From positions 1 through 40,311 of the forward strand of contig CANJWH010000026.1 of the NCBI GenBank assembly GCA_947478465.1: a DNA stretch of 40,311 nucleotides, written 5' to 3'. The stretch comes from Bacteroidota bacterium. Lineage in GTDB: Bacteria > Bacteroidota > Bacteroidia > SXHM01. Positions within the stretch are counted from its first letter, which is position 1. Every line of letters starts with the position of its first letter. The position numbers were made by a program, and so were the translations under genes. Shown here piece after piece: positions 7,206 through 16,918 of this stretch. The notes beneath the pieces were generated by a model. That model was given only the letters and a program-made list of their open reading frames with translations, had not been told where the DNA came from and searched no databases.

Positions 7206-10166
7206 TTATCTGATTACTGTTACTTTTCTTGTAACTGCTTTTTCTCCTGATTTCAGGTTCAGGAAATATACACCGGATGAAAGTTTTGAAACATCTAAAG
7301 TATATTTCTGAAAACCAGAAGAAATTTTTCCTTCATTAATTGATTTTACCAGTTGACCGTCTGAACAAAATAACTGAATACTTAAGTTTTCACTTTGTTT
7401 TATTTCAAACGAAATAGTGACATTTTCTTTTGCAGGAACAGGGTAAACATTGAAGTGGCTCACATTATTCTCTTCAACATAGCTGTCATCAATTCCTTCT
7501 TCATAAAGTTTCAGATCATCAATTGCAGCTTCAATAAGGCTTCCACCGTCAAGATACTGACCTGTTCTTGTGCTGTCAGATGCAATAAACCTAACCTGAA
7601 AATTTGATGTTAGCTGAACGTAGTCAGAAACACGAAAAGCATATCTTCTCCAGTTGCGTTCTCCGGTTAAAGTATTTTCAACATTTTCCCAGTTTGTTCC
7701 GTCATCAGTAACCTGCACCTGCCACCAGTCAGCGCCTGGGTTTGCACCTGTTGGAGGATTATTAGTATACCATTTCATAAATGAAAAAAGCGGATTAGTA
7801 TAACCTGTTAAATCAAAAACCGGTGACACGAGTGTTGTATGTCCATCATCTACATCATTTTCTCCAACCCCTGCAGAAGTTGATGTTGCATTTCCTGTAA
7901 CTGCACATGCTATCCCTCCGGGCGTTGTTTGTTCATCAGTTTGCACAATGGTTCCGTCAGAGAATGATCCCATTGGAATATCAATTACCCAATCCCCTGT
8001 TCCATTATTATCAGAAGGTAAACCTTCTGTCCAGTCACCTTGTGTGTTATCAAAGTCCTCGGTACGTTGTAGATTAAACCCATTCAGGATAAAATAAGGT
8101 GTGTTAGGATAAGGATCAACTTCTGCTGCCACAGGCAATACAGAAGAAAGGACACCATTCAAATTTTCTAATGCTAAATAATAGGAAATCAATGTTCCCA
8201 GCGGCTGTGCAGGAATTTGAGCTGAGTAATTATTACCACCTGTATTATTCAGTGAGGAAGAAGTCCAAGAGCCATTTCTGTTTAGTTTATAAAACAAAAT
8301 AGCATCTTGCAATGCCCATGGATATTGTAATGTAATGGTAGCATTGATATCAATGGGTGTACTTCCGTTATTTGCTGTTATAGCATTGTGATTAAGTGTT
8401 GCATTGGACAACAGTGTTATTCCATGACGGTCAAAGGCATTAATAATATCAAGGTCATTTGGTGTTCCGTTGGTGATATCATTATCGCCACCATTTCCTA
8501 TAGCATCATCATCTGTTAATGCTTCAATCAGAATATCAACATAAACCTGTCCTTCATCACCGTCAGGCCCTGTAACACCGCCATTAAATGTTTCTGCATA
8601 GAGTGTCATCATTTGCTGCACGTTTCCAAAATTAACACCTAAATCCCACCATGCTCCGGCAATAATTTCACCATCATTATGTACTTCGCCCGAAATATCC
8701 TGAGGATAAACCATTGGTTCCTGATCATATCTTCTGATAAAACTGGTTGCATCTGTTGAACTATTTCCAATTCCAAGCACCCCGTTTTGGGTAATTCCTA
8801 AAGCCCATACATCCGCATAGCCTTCGCCCATAGCTCCGTTTTGGAAAAAGGCACCAATTGATTGATAATATTTATCATTAATTCCATGCCCGTATTCGTG
8901 GTAAACCACATCACCGATTTGTGCAAAGGATGCGCAACCATTTGCTGCAGCATAAAAATTTATTGAAGAGCCATCGTAAAATGCATTGCAATTATCTGTT
9001 GTAAGATCAATATTTGTAGGAAGTGCATTATCCATGTCTGTAAATGAGGGATAGAATGTTTTCATATAATCATGCACAATGTTTACATGGTAATAAGCTG
9101 AAAGCTCGCGGATATTTGCATCGCTGTCGAAGCTAATGGCGTTGGCTCCGTTTACAAGTGTAGCGTCAAATGTAGGTGTTACTCCGTTTGTGCGAACAGA
9201 ACTCCAGAGGCCTTCCAAGTCAAAGGTTGTAGTTCCGGTATTTAATCCTGTTACGTTTCCTGAAGCATCGGTGTAAGAAGTATTTCCTCCTTGCGTTACT
9301 TTTAAATTAACCAATGGATTTACTGAACTCGGGTTGTAGTTATGCGTTGTATAAAGTGTTCCCGTAACGTTTGCCTCTGCCCCACCCGGTGTTGGATGAA
9401 AATGAGAAACCAAATTTTTGCGCATCAAGACATCACCTGTTACGGCATCTACCAACGTTTTGTATTTAGCCGGAACACCACTTGCATCAATTGTTTCAAT
9501 CAAAAATTCGTAAACCAACTTGTAATTATTTCTTTTGAATTGAGGAACCGGAAGAATGCTGAGTTCTTCTTCTGCAACTACATTAGTAATTGTTCCTTCA
9601 AGATTTTGTTTTGCTTTAATTAATGCCTCACTTTCTGAAATGGAGGGAACAGATGAAACTGCAATATCTGTGAAAACATCAGCACCAAAAAGCACCACTC
9701 TTCCATCGTGTGTTAACTTAACAGTAAAACGACTGTTTAATATATTTAATCCATTGTGGACTTGTGTAAAATTTACGTACTCGTAGTTTTCAGATTTTTG
9801 TGAACTCACAAAATTAAGCTCGGCAGCGGGTATGTTAAATCCTTGCAGGTTATTAGCTATAAAATTAAGTGCACGGCTTTTTCCATCAACACCAAACACG
9901 GCAACAGGCTTACCGAATGCGCGGTGAGGGCGTGAGTTTTCTTCATTAAAAATAACGAACCATGTTCCGTTTTGCTGAACAAAATTTTGCCAGTTGGCGC
10001 GGTTGCGCAATTCGGTTTGCAGCTCTACATCGGGCATACGTTTGTTTTCTGTTATAAAACGGATTTCGTTTTTATCATTGGTGGTTTCCACTCCGCCTGA
10101 TGCGAAAGTGTTAATGAAGAATGCAGAATAAAGAATTAAGAATGCACATAGTAAAAATTGTTTCAT
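7206..10166 (-). CDS. Secreted M36 (fungalysin)-type zinc metalloprotease with T9SS sorting domain
   Basis: Starting at the ATG at 10166 (a start at 10190 would add 8 residues before the signal peptide), the product has 986 aa. Order: signal peptide 1-22; an FTP-like propeptide to about 250, with NFTQVHNGLNILNSRFTV typical of thermolysin/fungalysin pro-regions; the catalytic domain with VVYHEYGHG (HEXXH at 423-427) and GEGYADVWAL, whose Glu448 is the likely third zinc ligand; a beta-sandwich with a TSPVFDL-like jelly roll; and a C-terminal type A T9SS domain (FNVYPVPAKENVTISF to TRKVTVIR, last ~80 residues). It should be exported, cross the outer membrane by T9SS, be activated by removal of the propeptide and degrade extracellular protein. 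The promoter is at 10208-10239. Confidence 0.9.
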   Translation of the reverse strand: MKQFLLCAFLILYSAFFINTFASGGVETTNDKNEIRFITENKRMPDVELQTELRNRANWQNFVQQNGTWFVIFNEENSRPHRAFGKPVAVFGVDGKSRALNFIANNLQGFNIPAAELNFVSSQKSENYEYVNFTQVHNGLNILNSRFTVKLTHDGRVVLFGADVFTDIAVSSVPSISESEALIKAKQNLEGTITNVVAEEELSILPVPQFKRNNYKLVYEFLIETIDASGVPAKYKTLVDAVTGDVLMRKNLVSHFHPTPGGAEANVTGTLYTTHNYNPSSVNPLVNLKVTQGGNTSYTDASGNVTGLNTGTTTFDLEGLWSSVRTNGVTPTFDATLVNGANAISFDSDANIRELSAYYHVNIVHDYMKTFYPSFTDMDNALPTNIDLTTDNCNAFYDGSSINFYAAANGCASFAQIGDVVYHEYGHGINDKYYQSIGAFFQNGAMGEGYADVWALGITQNGVLGIGNSSTDATSFIRRYDQEPMVYPQDISGEVHNDGEIIAGAWWDLGVNFGNVQQMMTLYAETFNGGVTGPDGDEGQVYVDILIEALTDDDAIGNGGDNDITNGTPNDLDIINAFDRHGITLLSNATLNHNAITANNGSTPIDINATITLQYPWALQDAILFYKLNRNGSWTSSSLNNTGGNNYSAQIPAQPLGTLISYYLALENLNGVLSSVLPVAAEVDPYPNTPYFILNGFNLQRTEDFDNTQGDWTEGLPSDNNGTGDWVIDIPMGSFSDGTIVQTDEQTTPGGIACAVTGNATSTSAGVGENDVDDGHTTLVSPVFDLTGYTNPLFSFMKWYTNNPPTGANPGADWWQVQVTDDGTNWENVENTLTGERNWRRYAFRVSDYVQLTSNFQVRFIASDSTRTGQYLDGGSLIEAAIDDLKLYEEGIDDSYVEENNVSHFNVYPVPAKENVTISFEIKQSENLSIQLFCSDGQLVKSINEGKISSGFQKYTLDVSKLSSGVYFLNLKSGEKAVTRKVTVIR

Positions 10167-10207
10167 GGTAACGGAAAGTGGTTTTAACATTATTTGTGAA
10201 ATTTTAA

Positions 10208-10239
10208 CAAACCTAAACTAAAATATCAATTTGAGCAAA
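10208..10239 (-). promoter_or_regulatory. Promoter of the M36 protease gene (TTTG-N20-TAGGTTTG)
   Basis: On the minus strand TTTG (10239-10236) is followed after 20 nt by TAGGTTTG (10215-10208), an exact fit to the Bacteroidota -33/-7 consensus. The predicted start lies about 35 nt upstream of the ATG at 10166, supporting that start. Confidence 0.72.
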
Positions 10240-10322
10240 ATGAATTTGTGGATTTGAAGAATTCAACCGACCAATGGTCTTAAATAATCAAAATCAAATA
10301 ATAAATGGAATTTATAAAATAC

Positions 10323-12824
10323 CTAAAAACGTACAATCAGCTTCACATTCAGCTGCCGTGCGGTAAGGTAATTGGGTATGGCGTATTGTCTTCCCGTAAC
10401 ATCAGAAACCCACAGATAAGAGATTGTATTATTTACCTGAAGCAAATTAAACACCTCCATGCTCAGCCAAACCGAGCTCAGGTGTTTCAGCGGATTTTTA
10501 GGTCCCAATAATTTTTTCTTTTCACCCAGCAATTGATAGGAGAATCCAAGGTCAACTCTTCGGTAAGGCGGAATACGCAGCGTGTCTTTATACCGCTCAT
10601 AAGAAGGCGGGCCAAAAGGTAATCCACTACCGAACAGAAAATTTAGATGCACTTTAAGTGATGGAACTCTTGGAATATAATCCTGAAAGAAGATACTAAA
10701 ATTTACACGCTGGTCGGTTGGTCGTGGGATATAACCTGGCTCGTAGCGAATTGAATCTACCGCAACAGAATTGATAGTATATCCAGGAATAATCTTGTCG
10801 CCATCTGAATTAAAGCGGTCGTAATAAAAATCATCTTTTATGTCTTCCTGCGTTTGCATGATTGACATACTGAACCACGACTCCACTCCTTTCACAAACT
10901 CACCATTCACTTTCAAATCAAGTCCGGTAGCGTATCCGCGGGCATTGTTATTAGCATAATAGCGGATGCGCACATTGTCAATTTCGTAAGGAATAAGGTT
11001 GTCCATGTATTTGTAATACACCTCTGCTACCAGTTTAAAGGGACGTTTCCATGCCGTAAAATTGTAGTCGCCTCCCAATACAAAATGAATAGACTCCTGT
11101 GCCTTGATATTGCGATTCAATTCTCCATAAAGATTTCTCAGCTCACGATAAAATGGGGGCTGGTAATAATACCCTGCCGAAAAACGAAAGAGGATATTTC
11201 TCTTCTTCCAATCAGGCTGATAAGAAAGTGTAGCGCGCGGACTGAATAAAAACTGATTGTTCAAATCCCAGTAATTAAAACGTGCTCCATAGTGCAGAGC
11301 AAAATTTGAGCTGTCACTGAAATGCCAGTCCTGTTGGGCATAGCCACTGTAACGATTAGACGATAAAACATTAATTGCCTTGTAAACATATTTAAGATTA
11401 ATCTGGTCACCGGGCTGCTGCGGAATTGAATATCCTGCCGAGTCAATTAAATTCCACTCATTCAATTCATCGTTTACATATTCATGTTGATATTTTGCTC
11501 CCCACAAAATTCTGCTTTTAGGCAAAGTCAATGTCCCTTTATGCTCTGCATTTACAACCAATGCACTCAGGTAATTGCGGGCGTGGTGCAGATACGCACC
11601 TACTCCACGATTGAATTTTACTTCACCCAAATTATCGGAACCAAAATTATTCTCAAGCTGGTCGAGCCAGTATTCACCACTTACATCAAAGGTTTCGCGC
11701 TCATTAGAGTTAAATGCAGAAGTAATAAATTTCAGTTTCAGATTTGTTTTTGGGCGCCAGGTTGCTGCCAGCGCACCCATTGCGGTTTCAAAACTATTCA
11801 CTTCCTGTCCGTCAAAATAAACAGTAAGGCGCAAAGCCTCATTGATTGTACCGAAATCTGTTTCTCTATTCTGAGGAACAAACGTGTATTTATTTCGGTT
11901 GTAATTAGCCAATAATTCAAAGGTCAATTTGGTGCTTGCATCAAAAGTCAGCAAGGTTTGAATATCGGTAAAACGCGGCTGATAGGCACCTTTTGTATCA
12001 AGACTTGTAAGCACATATTTATTAGTGCGTTGCCTTACACCAAATAAAAAAGAAAAGCGTTTATCTTTTGTAACACCTTCCAGATGTGCAGCAACACCCA
12101 GCAAACTTGCTGTGGCCGAACCGGCAAATTCTCTTGGCCTTTTATAAGTGATATCAAGCACAGATGACATTTTATCACCATACTTTGCATCAAAACCACC
12201 GGCAGAAAAAAGCAGCGATGAAACCAAATCTGAATTCACAAAACTCAAGCCTTCCTGTTGACCTGCCCTGACAAGAAACGGGCGATAGATTTCAATATCG
12301 TTTACATAAATGAGGTTCTCGTCATAATTTCCTCCACGAACATTATATTGCGAACTGGTTTCGTTATTAGAAGAAACTCCGGGTAATGTTTTCAGCAAAG
12401 CAAACACACCCTCACCCGATGAAGGAATTACCGAAGCTGCTTTGGGGTCAATACGATTTAAAGTGGTCTGTCGCGTTTCTTTGTCTTCTATAGTTGCTGT
12501 TACCAACTCAGTGGAAGCACCCGAAAGCATTGTATTTAATTCATAGCGTTCACCCGGTTTCAGTTTCACTGTATAGACTTTAGTTTCATAACCAAGATGC
12601 GAAACAGCCAATGTCAAGCGCTCTCCCGAGCGAACTTTCAACTCAAATTTTCCTGCATTATCGGTAGAAATACCTGCGGAAAGCCCATTCACCGAAATAT
12701 TAACCAGCTCCAATACTTTGCCGGTTGTATCAGTTACATGACCAAATACAACAGCTTCGCTCTGACTGAAAGCCATCGAAGAATTAATGAATAAAATAAA
12801 AAAGAAAAGAAACCTTTTTACCAT
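10323..12824 (-). CDS. TonB-dependent outer-membrane receptor with CarboxypepD-like N-terminal domain
   Basis: The ATG at 12824 is preferred over 12869 because it is followed at once by a signal peptide (MVKRFLFFFILFINSSMAFSQ). The 833-aa product then has a CarboxypepD-like beta-sandwich (about 25-103, VFGHVTDTTGKVLELVNISV). Next come the plug (about 125-228, LLKTLPGVSS..YNVRGGNYDENLIYVNDIEIYRP) and a beta-barrel of ~600 residues rich in aromatic strands and ending in ..LNVKLIVRF. It is SusC-like in architecture, but no SusD follows, so the ligand is open (siderophore, peptide or glycan). The gene ending at 12915 upstream also carries a CarboxypepD-like domain. A -7 box lies at 12878-12885. 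Confidence 0.9.
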   Translation of the reverse strand: MVKRFLFFFILFINSSMAFSQSEAVVFGHVTDTTGKVLELVNISVNGLSAGISTDNAGKFELKVRSGERLTLAVSHLGYETKVYTVKLKPGERYELNTMLSGASTELVTATIEDKETRQTTLNRIDPKAASVIPSSGEGVFALLKTLPGVSSNNETSSQYNVRGGNYDENLIYVNDIEIYRPFLVRAGQQEGLSFVNSDLVSSLLFSAGGFDAKYGDKMSSVLDITYKRPREFAGSATASLLGVAAHLEGVTKDKRFSFLFGVRQRTNKYVLTSLDTKGAYQPRFTDIQTLLTFDASTKLTFELLANYNRNKYTFVPQNRETDFGTINEALRLTVYFDGQEVNSFETAMGALAATWRPKTNLKLKFITSAFNSNERETFDVSGEYWLDQLENNFGSDNLGEVKFNRGVGAYLHHARNYLSALVVNAEHKGTLTLPKSRILWGAKYQHEYVNDELNEWNLIDSAGYSIPQQPGDQINLKYVYKAINVLSSNRYSGYAQQDWHFSDSSNFALHYGARFNYWDLNNQFLFSPRATLSYQPDWKKRNILFRFSAGYYYQPPFYRELRNLYGELNRNIKAQESIHFVLGGDYNFTAWKRPFKLVAEVYYKYMDNLIPYEIDNVRIRYYANNNARGYATGLDLKVNGEFVKGVESWFSMSIMQTQEDIKDDFYYDRFNSDGDKIIPGYTINSVAVDSIRYEPGYIPRPTDQRVNFSIFFQDYIPRVPSLKVHLNFLFGSGLPFGPPSYERYKDTLRIPPYRRVDLGFSYQLLGEKKKLLGPKNPLKHLSSVWLSMEVFNLLQVNNTISYLWVSDVTGRQYAIPNYLTARQLNVKLIVRF

Positions 12825-12877
12825 AAGCCCCAACACACCTTTCTTATATTGTAGAACGATGCGCTGCATTTAATTTA

Positions 12878-12885
12878 CAAATCTA
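12878..12885 (-). promoter_or_regulatory. -7 box upstream of the TonB-receptor gene
   Basis: On the minus strand this reads TAGATTTG, matching TAnnTTTG. No good -33 element is visible. It suggests that the receptor gene can be transcribed separately from the upstream minus-strand genes. Confidence 0.42.
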
Positions 12886-12914
12886 ACGTAAAGGTTTTCT
12901 CTATAGTATCAGGC

Positions 12915-13550
12915 TTATTGTTTTTTCTTAAAATCACCGTTTTTCCAGGCTTGAATAAATTTAGCCCATGCAATAGGATTCAAAATATTTTGAGGCGGTA
13001 ATTGTCCGGCATAATACAACTGATCGGTTTTACCTTTGATGTAGTTTTTATAGTTCATACCCCCATCCATTCCAACAGCATAATACAAACGCATCATTTC
13101 TTCTTTTGAAAGATTTTTATTTGCAATTGCCAGTTCATCATCAGGAATTTTCAGGTTCAAAAACGCCTGCTTGAATTGTTCGCGCGAAGGCCAGGGATAA
13201 ATTACAGCTTCATCTAACTGATAAATTTCAGGCTCCATAATTTTAATGAGCGAATATTTATTGCTTGTTAAGCTATCGGGAATTACAAAATATGCTTTTC
13301 TGAAACCAAGTGCAGAAAACTGAATAGTATCTCCTTTCTGAGCAACAAATGAGAAATAACCAAAGTAATCACTTATAGTTCCATGACTTGATCTTTTTGC
13401 AATAATATTGGCAAAAGATACATGCTGAAGACTGTCGCTTGTTAAAACCACACCTGAAATCTGAACAAGATTGTTATCCACGCTCTGCGCTCTTAACACC
13501 GAAGTTGACAGACAAACTAAAAGCAAAAGCGGATAAATTATTTTATTCAT
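12915..13550 (-). CDS. Secreted CarboxypepD-regulatory-like domain protein
   Basis: This 211-aa protein has a signal peptide (..STSVLRA|QS, about 1-21). One CarboxypepD-like beta-sandwich follows (about 30-108, VQISGVVLTSDSLQHVSFANI .. ISDYFGYFSFVAQKGD .. LGFRKAYFVI), then a helical tail with a basic end (NGDFKKKQ). The same fold starts TonB receptors, and the gene sits directly upstream of one, so a shared envelope function is plausible. No enzymatic motif is visible. The HEAT-like gene upstream ends 12 nt before it, suggesting co-transcription. Confidence 0.78.
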   Translation of the reverse strand: MNKIIYPLLLLVCLSTSVLRAQSVDNNLVQISGVVLTSDSLQHVSFANIIAKRSSHGTISDYFGYFSFVAQKGDTIQFSALGFRKAYFVIPDSLTSNKYSLIKIMEPEIYQLDEAVIYPWPSREQFKQAFLNLKIPDDELAIANKNLSKEEMMRLYYAVGMDGGMNYKNYIKGKTDQLYYAGQLPPQNILNPIAWAKFIQAWKNGDFKKKQ

Positions 13551-13562
13551 CTTATGTATTAA

Positions 13563-14108
13563 CTAATTATAGATGTAATTATTGTGCATACCCGAACTTG
13601 CAAATCCTTTCAGCACTTCCAACAAACTATTTACTATTCCTTCATTTTCACTTCCGGGTCCATCTAACCAGTTATAAACGGTATCTAAGCACTGCTGCAC
13701 ATCTTCGTTTACAAAAGGCCCAGGCATATTTTCAATTACAGTAAATGCTTCAATGCTTATAAGGTAATCTTCATCCAGAACAAGGTCAACAAAAAACGGA
13801 AGATGAACGCTGAAGTTCAATCCGTTTTCCCAACAGGCAGCTACCAGAACCTGTTTGGTGTCTTTGTCTTTTATTTCGTCAATAATGCTTTTAAGTACTT
13901 CAACAGATTCGGGATTTTTCAAGTCGAAAAAAATAGTTCGTGCAGCTGCCAGCACTTCACGATTTCTGTTTTTACTAATCAAGCGTGCAAGTTCCGGCAA
14001 AATTTCAGGACTGCCACTGCGACTGATTTCATCAATCGCTTCCAGCACCTGACCATCGTGCCCTGAGCGCAACTTTGCAACCAACTTATTAAATGTTTCC
14101 TGTTTCAA
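13563..14108 (-). CDS. HEAT-repeat-like cytoplasmic protein
   Basis: This 181-aa protein has no signal peptide and is built of paired helices with a period of about 35 residues (VLEAIDEISRSGSPEILPEL, REVLAAARTIFFDLKNPESV, KQVLVAACWENGL..FVDLVL, SIEAFTVIENM). That pattern fits HEAT/armadillo-type solenoids used for protein contacts. No catalytic motif is visible. It lies 31 nt downstream of yggS and 12 nt upstream of the CarboxypepD-like gene, in a run of minus-strand genes. Confidence 0.68.
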   Translation of the reverse strand: MKQETFNKLVAKLRSGHDGQVLEAIDEISRSGSPEILPELARLISKNRNREVLAAARTIFFDLKNPESVEVLKSIIDEIKDKDTKQVLVAACWENGLNFSVHLPFFVDLVLDEDYLISIEAFTVIENMPGPFVNEDVQQCLDTVYNWLDGPGSENEGIVNSLLEVLKGFASSGMHNNYIYN

Positions 14109-14139
14109 TTTTTAATTTTGGGAGGACGAAAATAAACAT

Positions 14140-14805
14140 TTAGGCTCGTTCACCGAAAATAGCGCTGCCAATTCTGACTAACGTGCTGCCTTCTTCAATA
14201 GCAATCTTATAGTCGCCCGACATGCCCATTGAAATTTCTTTGAAACCTATCTCATTACTAAAATCCTGTTCTTTTAGTGTTGTGAAAATTCCGTACAACT
14301 CTTGAAATTCTTTCCTGACAATGCTTTCATCCTCTGTTAACGTTGCCATTCCCATTACCCCGCAAATCTTCACATTTTTCATTTTACGAAATTTTTCGGA
14401 GTGAATCAAATCAACTGCTTCCTCAAAACTCAATCCGAATTTTGTTTCTTCTTTAGCGATATGAAATTGTAATAAGCACGAAATAATTCTCCCACATTTT
14501 GCAGCTTCTTTATTTATCACTTCTAATAATTCAAGGCTGTCAACCGAATGAATTAAACTGATAAACTGTGCAATGTATTTTACTTTATTTTTTTGAAGAT
14601 GTCCAATCAGATGCCACTCAATATCACTTGGTAAAAGTGGTTGTTTCTGAGTCAATTCCTGAACACGATTCTCGCCAAAAATGCGTTGTCCGGCATTATA
14701 GGCTTCCTTAATTGATTTAACAGGTTTGGTTTTGGAAACGGCAACAAGCCTTACGTTTGCAGGAATTGCATAACGCAGTGCATTCAGATTTTCAGCAACG
14801 CTCAT
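14140..14805 (-). CDS. yggS: YggS-family pyridoxal-phosphate homeostasis protein
   Basis: This 221-aa protein is of family length. LVAVSKTKPV (20-29) carries the conserved PLP-binding Lys25, followed by GENRVQEL (44-51), EWHLIGHLQKNKVK, IHSVDS, KFGLS, and C-terminal LRMGM-like and IGSAIFGER phosphate-binding segments (SMGMSGDYKIAIEEGSTLVR). By family knowledge it binds PLP without a catalytic reaction and balances vitamin B6 and amino-acid pools. It starts 6 nt from the end of the deoxynucleoside kinase gene, so the two are probably one transcript. Confidence 0.95.
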   Translation of the reverse strand: MSVAENLNALRYAIPANVRLVAVSKTKPVKSIKEAYNAGQRIFGENRVQELTQKQPLLPSDIEWHLIGHLQKNKVKYIAQFISLIHSVDSLELLEVINKEAAKCGRIISCLLQFHIAKEETKFGLSFEEAVDLIHSEKFRKMKNVKICGVMGMATLTEDESIVRKEFQELYGIFTTLKEQDFSNEIGFKEISMGMSGDYKIAIEEGSTLVRIGSAIFGERA

Positions 14806-14811
14806 TAAAAA

Positions 14812-15426
14812 TTAAAACAGGCCATTAATCTCTGCATCAATCTTGCGGACTATCTCGCCAAGATGTTCAGGATTTTCAGAAAATTTATTGTTGTCTACAT
14901 CAATGATTAACAGCTTACCTTCTTCATAAGTTGAAATCCAAGCTTCGTAGCGCTCGTTCAGCCTTTTCAGGTAATCGATGCGAATTGATTCTTCATAAAC
15001 TCTACCACGTTTTTGAATTTGTGTTACCAGAGTTGGCACTGAAGCACGCAAATAAATCATCAAATCCGGAGCCTTTACAAATGTGTTCATTAATTTAAAC
15101 AGCGAAAAATAATTATCGAAATCACGGGTGGTCATTAGTCCCATTGAGTGAAGGTTGGGAGCAAAAATATATGCGTCTTCAAAAATTGTTCTGTCCTGAA
15201 TCACAGTTTTTTTTCCTTTGCGAAACTCCAGAACCTGACTGAAACGCTTGTTCAAAAAATAAACCTGAAGGTTGAATGACCAACGCTGCATCTCTTCATA
15301 AAAATCGTTGAGATAAGGATTGTCATCTGCATCTTCAAAATGCGCATCCCATTTATAATGCTTGGCAAGCAAAGTGGTTAATGTTGTTTTTCCTGAGCCG
15401 ATGTTTCCTGCTACTGCTATATGCAT
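14812..15426 (-). CDS. Deoxynucleoside kinase (dNK family)
   Basis: This 204-aa protein starts with a P-loop, GNIGSGKT (7-14). It continues with an EDADDNPYL substrate segment (31-39), the DRT motif (78-80, equivalent to the DRS signature) and an arginine-rich lid segment (QKRGRVYEESIRIDYLKRL). These are the hallmarks of bacterial deoxyguanosine/deoxyadenosine-type kinases, which phosphorylate deoxynucleosides for dNTP salvage in the cytoplasm. Base specificity cannot be read safely. The start codon is unambiguous, because the P-loop begins at residue 7. Confidence 0.92.
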   Translation of the reverse strand: MHIAVAGNIGSGKTTLTTLLAKHYKWDAHFEDADDNPYLNDFYEEMQRWSFNLQVYFLNKRFSQVLEFRKGKKTVIQDRTIFEDAYIFAPNLHSMGLMTTRDFDNYFSLFKLMNTFVKAPDLMIYLRASVPTLVTQIQKRGRVYEESIRIDYLKRLNERYEAWISTYEEGKLLIIDVDNNKFSENPEHLGEIVRKIDAEINGLF

Positions 15427-15501
15427 AAATCAGATGTGTGATATTTGGTGAAAGAGTGCGAAAGTAAAAAAATCAATCAACGTAAAACGAAAAAATGATT
15501 T

Positions 15502-16287
15502 TCACTTCACTTCATAAACTTTCAGCTTTTCGTTTGTAAGAATCATCAGCTTTTCTTTTTCTACCCGCAGCATTTGAATTTCATCAGGCGGAATTTCAAC
15601 TTCCGCTTGCTGCAATGTTTTAAGATTGTAGCTCTGTAATTTCCTATCATTGAAATACAAAAGATTGTCGCCTGCAATCTGAAAACCGGTTAACCATTTT
15701 AAAGGAATAGTTTTGAAATACGTTCCGAAAATATCAAACACCAAAACTCCTGTTTCGGGATTATTGAGGTAAACCCAATCGCCTGATTCGTGCAGAAAAT
15801 TCGGCTGCGGCTCGTAACCGATATTTTGATTGATATTGCGCACTTCCTGTGTTTTATCAAAAGCCTGATTAAAACGAATCAGCGAAAAACTAATCTGGTC
15901 ATAAACCCAAAAACCATTGTCAAATGAAGTGCAGGCAAGCGTTGATTGTTCCAGACCTAAATCCTGCAACGAGATTACACGGTTCTCTGAAAGTTGATTG
16001 TCCAGAAATTGAATTTTTGAAAAGTCGTGGTAAAATAAAAGCAACTTTAAAGGATTGGTTGCATCAACGGAAGTGATGTTTCCCAACATCAGATTGCTGT
16101 AACGGTTGAATAATTTTCCGTTAGGCAAATACTTGAAAATCTCGTGACCTTTTATAACGTAAGAGTTGCCCAGATTATCGGAAGTAAAGAAATCTGCTTT
16201 CACCGCGACCTCTGTGGCAAGTGAGTATTGCGCAAAAAGTTTTACCGAAAATAAAAAGAAAAAAATTAGAAGCTGAACCGATTTCAT
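15502..16287 (-). CDS. Secreted protein of unknown function, beta-propeller-like
   Basis: The ATG at 16287 is chosen because a clean signal peptide follows (MKSVQLLIFFFLFSVKLFAQ); the frame extends to 16338 but adds an unlikely N-terminus. The 261-aa product is rich in short beta strands with recurring blade-like phrases (NSYVIKGHEIFKYLPNGKL, NGFWVYDQISFSLIRFN, GDWVYLNNPETGVLVFDIFGT, NLLYFNDRKLQSYNL), as in six- or seven-bladed propellers. I do not recognise a specific family. Its start is separated by 135 nt from the divergent yajQ gene. Confidence 0.72.
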   Translation of the reverse strand: MKSVQLLIFFFLFSVKLFAQYSLATEVAVKADFFTSDNLGNSYVIKGHEIFKYLPNGKLFNRYSNLMLGNITSVDATNPLKLLLFYHDFSKIQFLDNQLSENRVISLQDLGLEQSTLACTSFDNGFWVYDQISFSLIRFNQAFDKTQEVRNINQNIGYEPQPNFLHESGDWVYLNNPETGVLVFDIFGTYFKTIPLKWLTGFQIAGDNLLYFNDRKLQSYNLKTLQQAEVEIPPDEIQMLRVEKEKLMILTNEKLKVYEVK

Positions 16288-16422
16288 AAGATATTTGCCC
16301 GCATGAAAGTAGAAAAAATTTACTTTCGTGAACAACATTAAACATTAGACATCAACAAAGCGAAGCGTTTTCTTTGATACCTTTACAAAACAACTCTCAT
16401 CAAAAAACATTAAACATGTATT

Positions 16423-16914
16423 ATGCCATCATTTGACATCGTAAGCAAGGTTGATTTGCAAAGCTTAGACAACGCCATTAACACTGTGCGAAAAGAAATA
16501 ATCACTCGCTGGGATTTTCGCGACTCAAAGACCGAAATTGATCTGGACAAAAAAGCCATGAATATCCATGTGGTTACAGAAGACGAAATGAAAATAAACC
16601 AGATTGGTGATATTATTATTTCGCGCTGCATGAAACAAGGCATAAGCTCTGAAAGTCTTGACTTCGGAAAGGACCAATATGCTTCAGGAAATATGGTAAA
16701 AAAGGATATAAAAATAAAACAGGGTATTGATAAAGAAACTTCCAAAAAGATTACAAAATCTATCAAAGAAACCGGATTGAAAGTTCAGGCTTCAATTATG
16801 GAAGACCAGGTGCGTGTTACCGGAAAAAAAATTGATGATTTGCAAGCAGTGATGGCACATTGCAGAACAGGTGAATTTGGAATTCCTCTTCAGTTTGACA
16901 ATATGAAAAGCTGA
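16423..16914 (+). CDS. yajQ: YajQ-family nucleotide-binding protein
   Basis: This 163-aa protein is full length for the family. It begins MPSFDIVSKVDLQSLDNAI and contains TRWDFRDSK, MNIHVVTEDEMKINQI, KDIKIKQGIDKE and the C-terminal QVRVTGKKIDDLQAVMAHC, all characteristic of YajQ (UPF0234). Family members bind nucleotides, and some are reported cyclic di-GMP effectors; its role here is not determined. It is cytoplasmic. It is followed after 4 nt by the outer-membrane barrel gene, with which it is probably co-transcribed. Confidence 0.95.
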   Translation: MPSFDIVSKVDLQSLDNAINTVRKEIITRWDFRDSKTEIDLDKKAMNIHVVTEDEMKINQIGDIIISRCMKQGISSESLDFGKDQYASGNMVKKDIKIKQGIDKETSKKITKSIKETGLKVQASIMEDQVRVTGKKIDDLQAVMAHCRTGEFGIPLQFDNMKS

Positions 16915-16918
16915 TATT

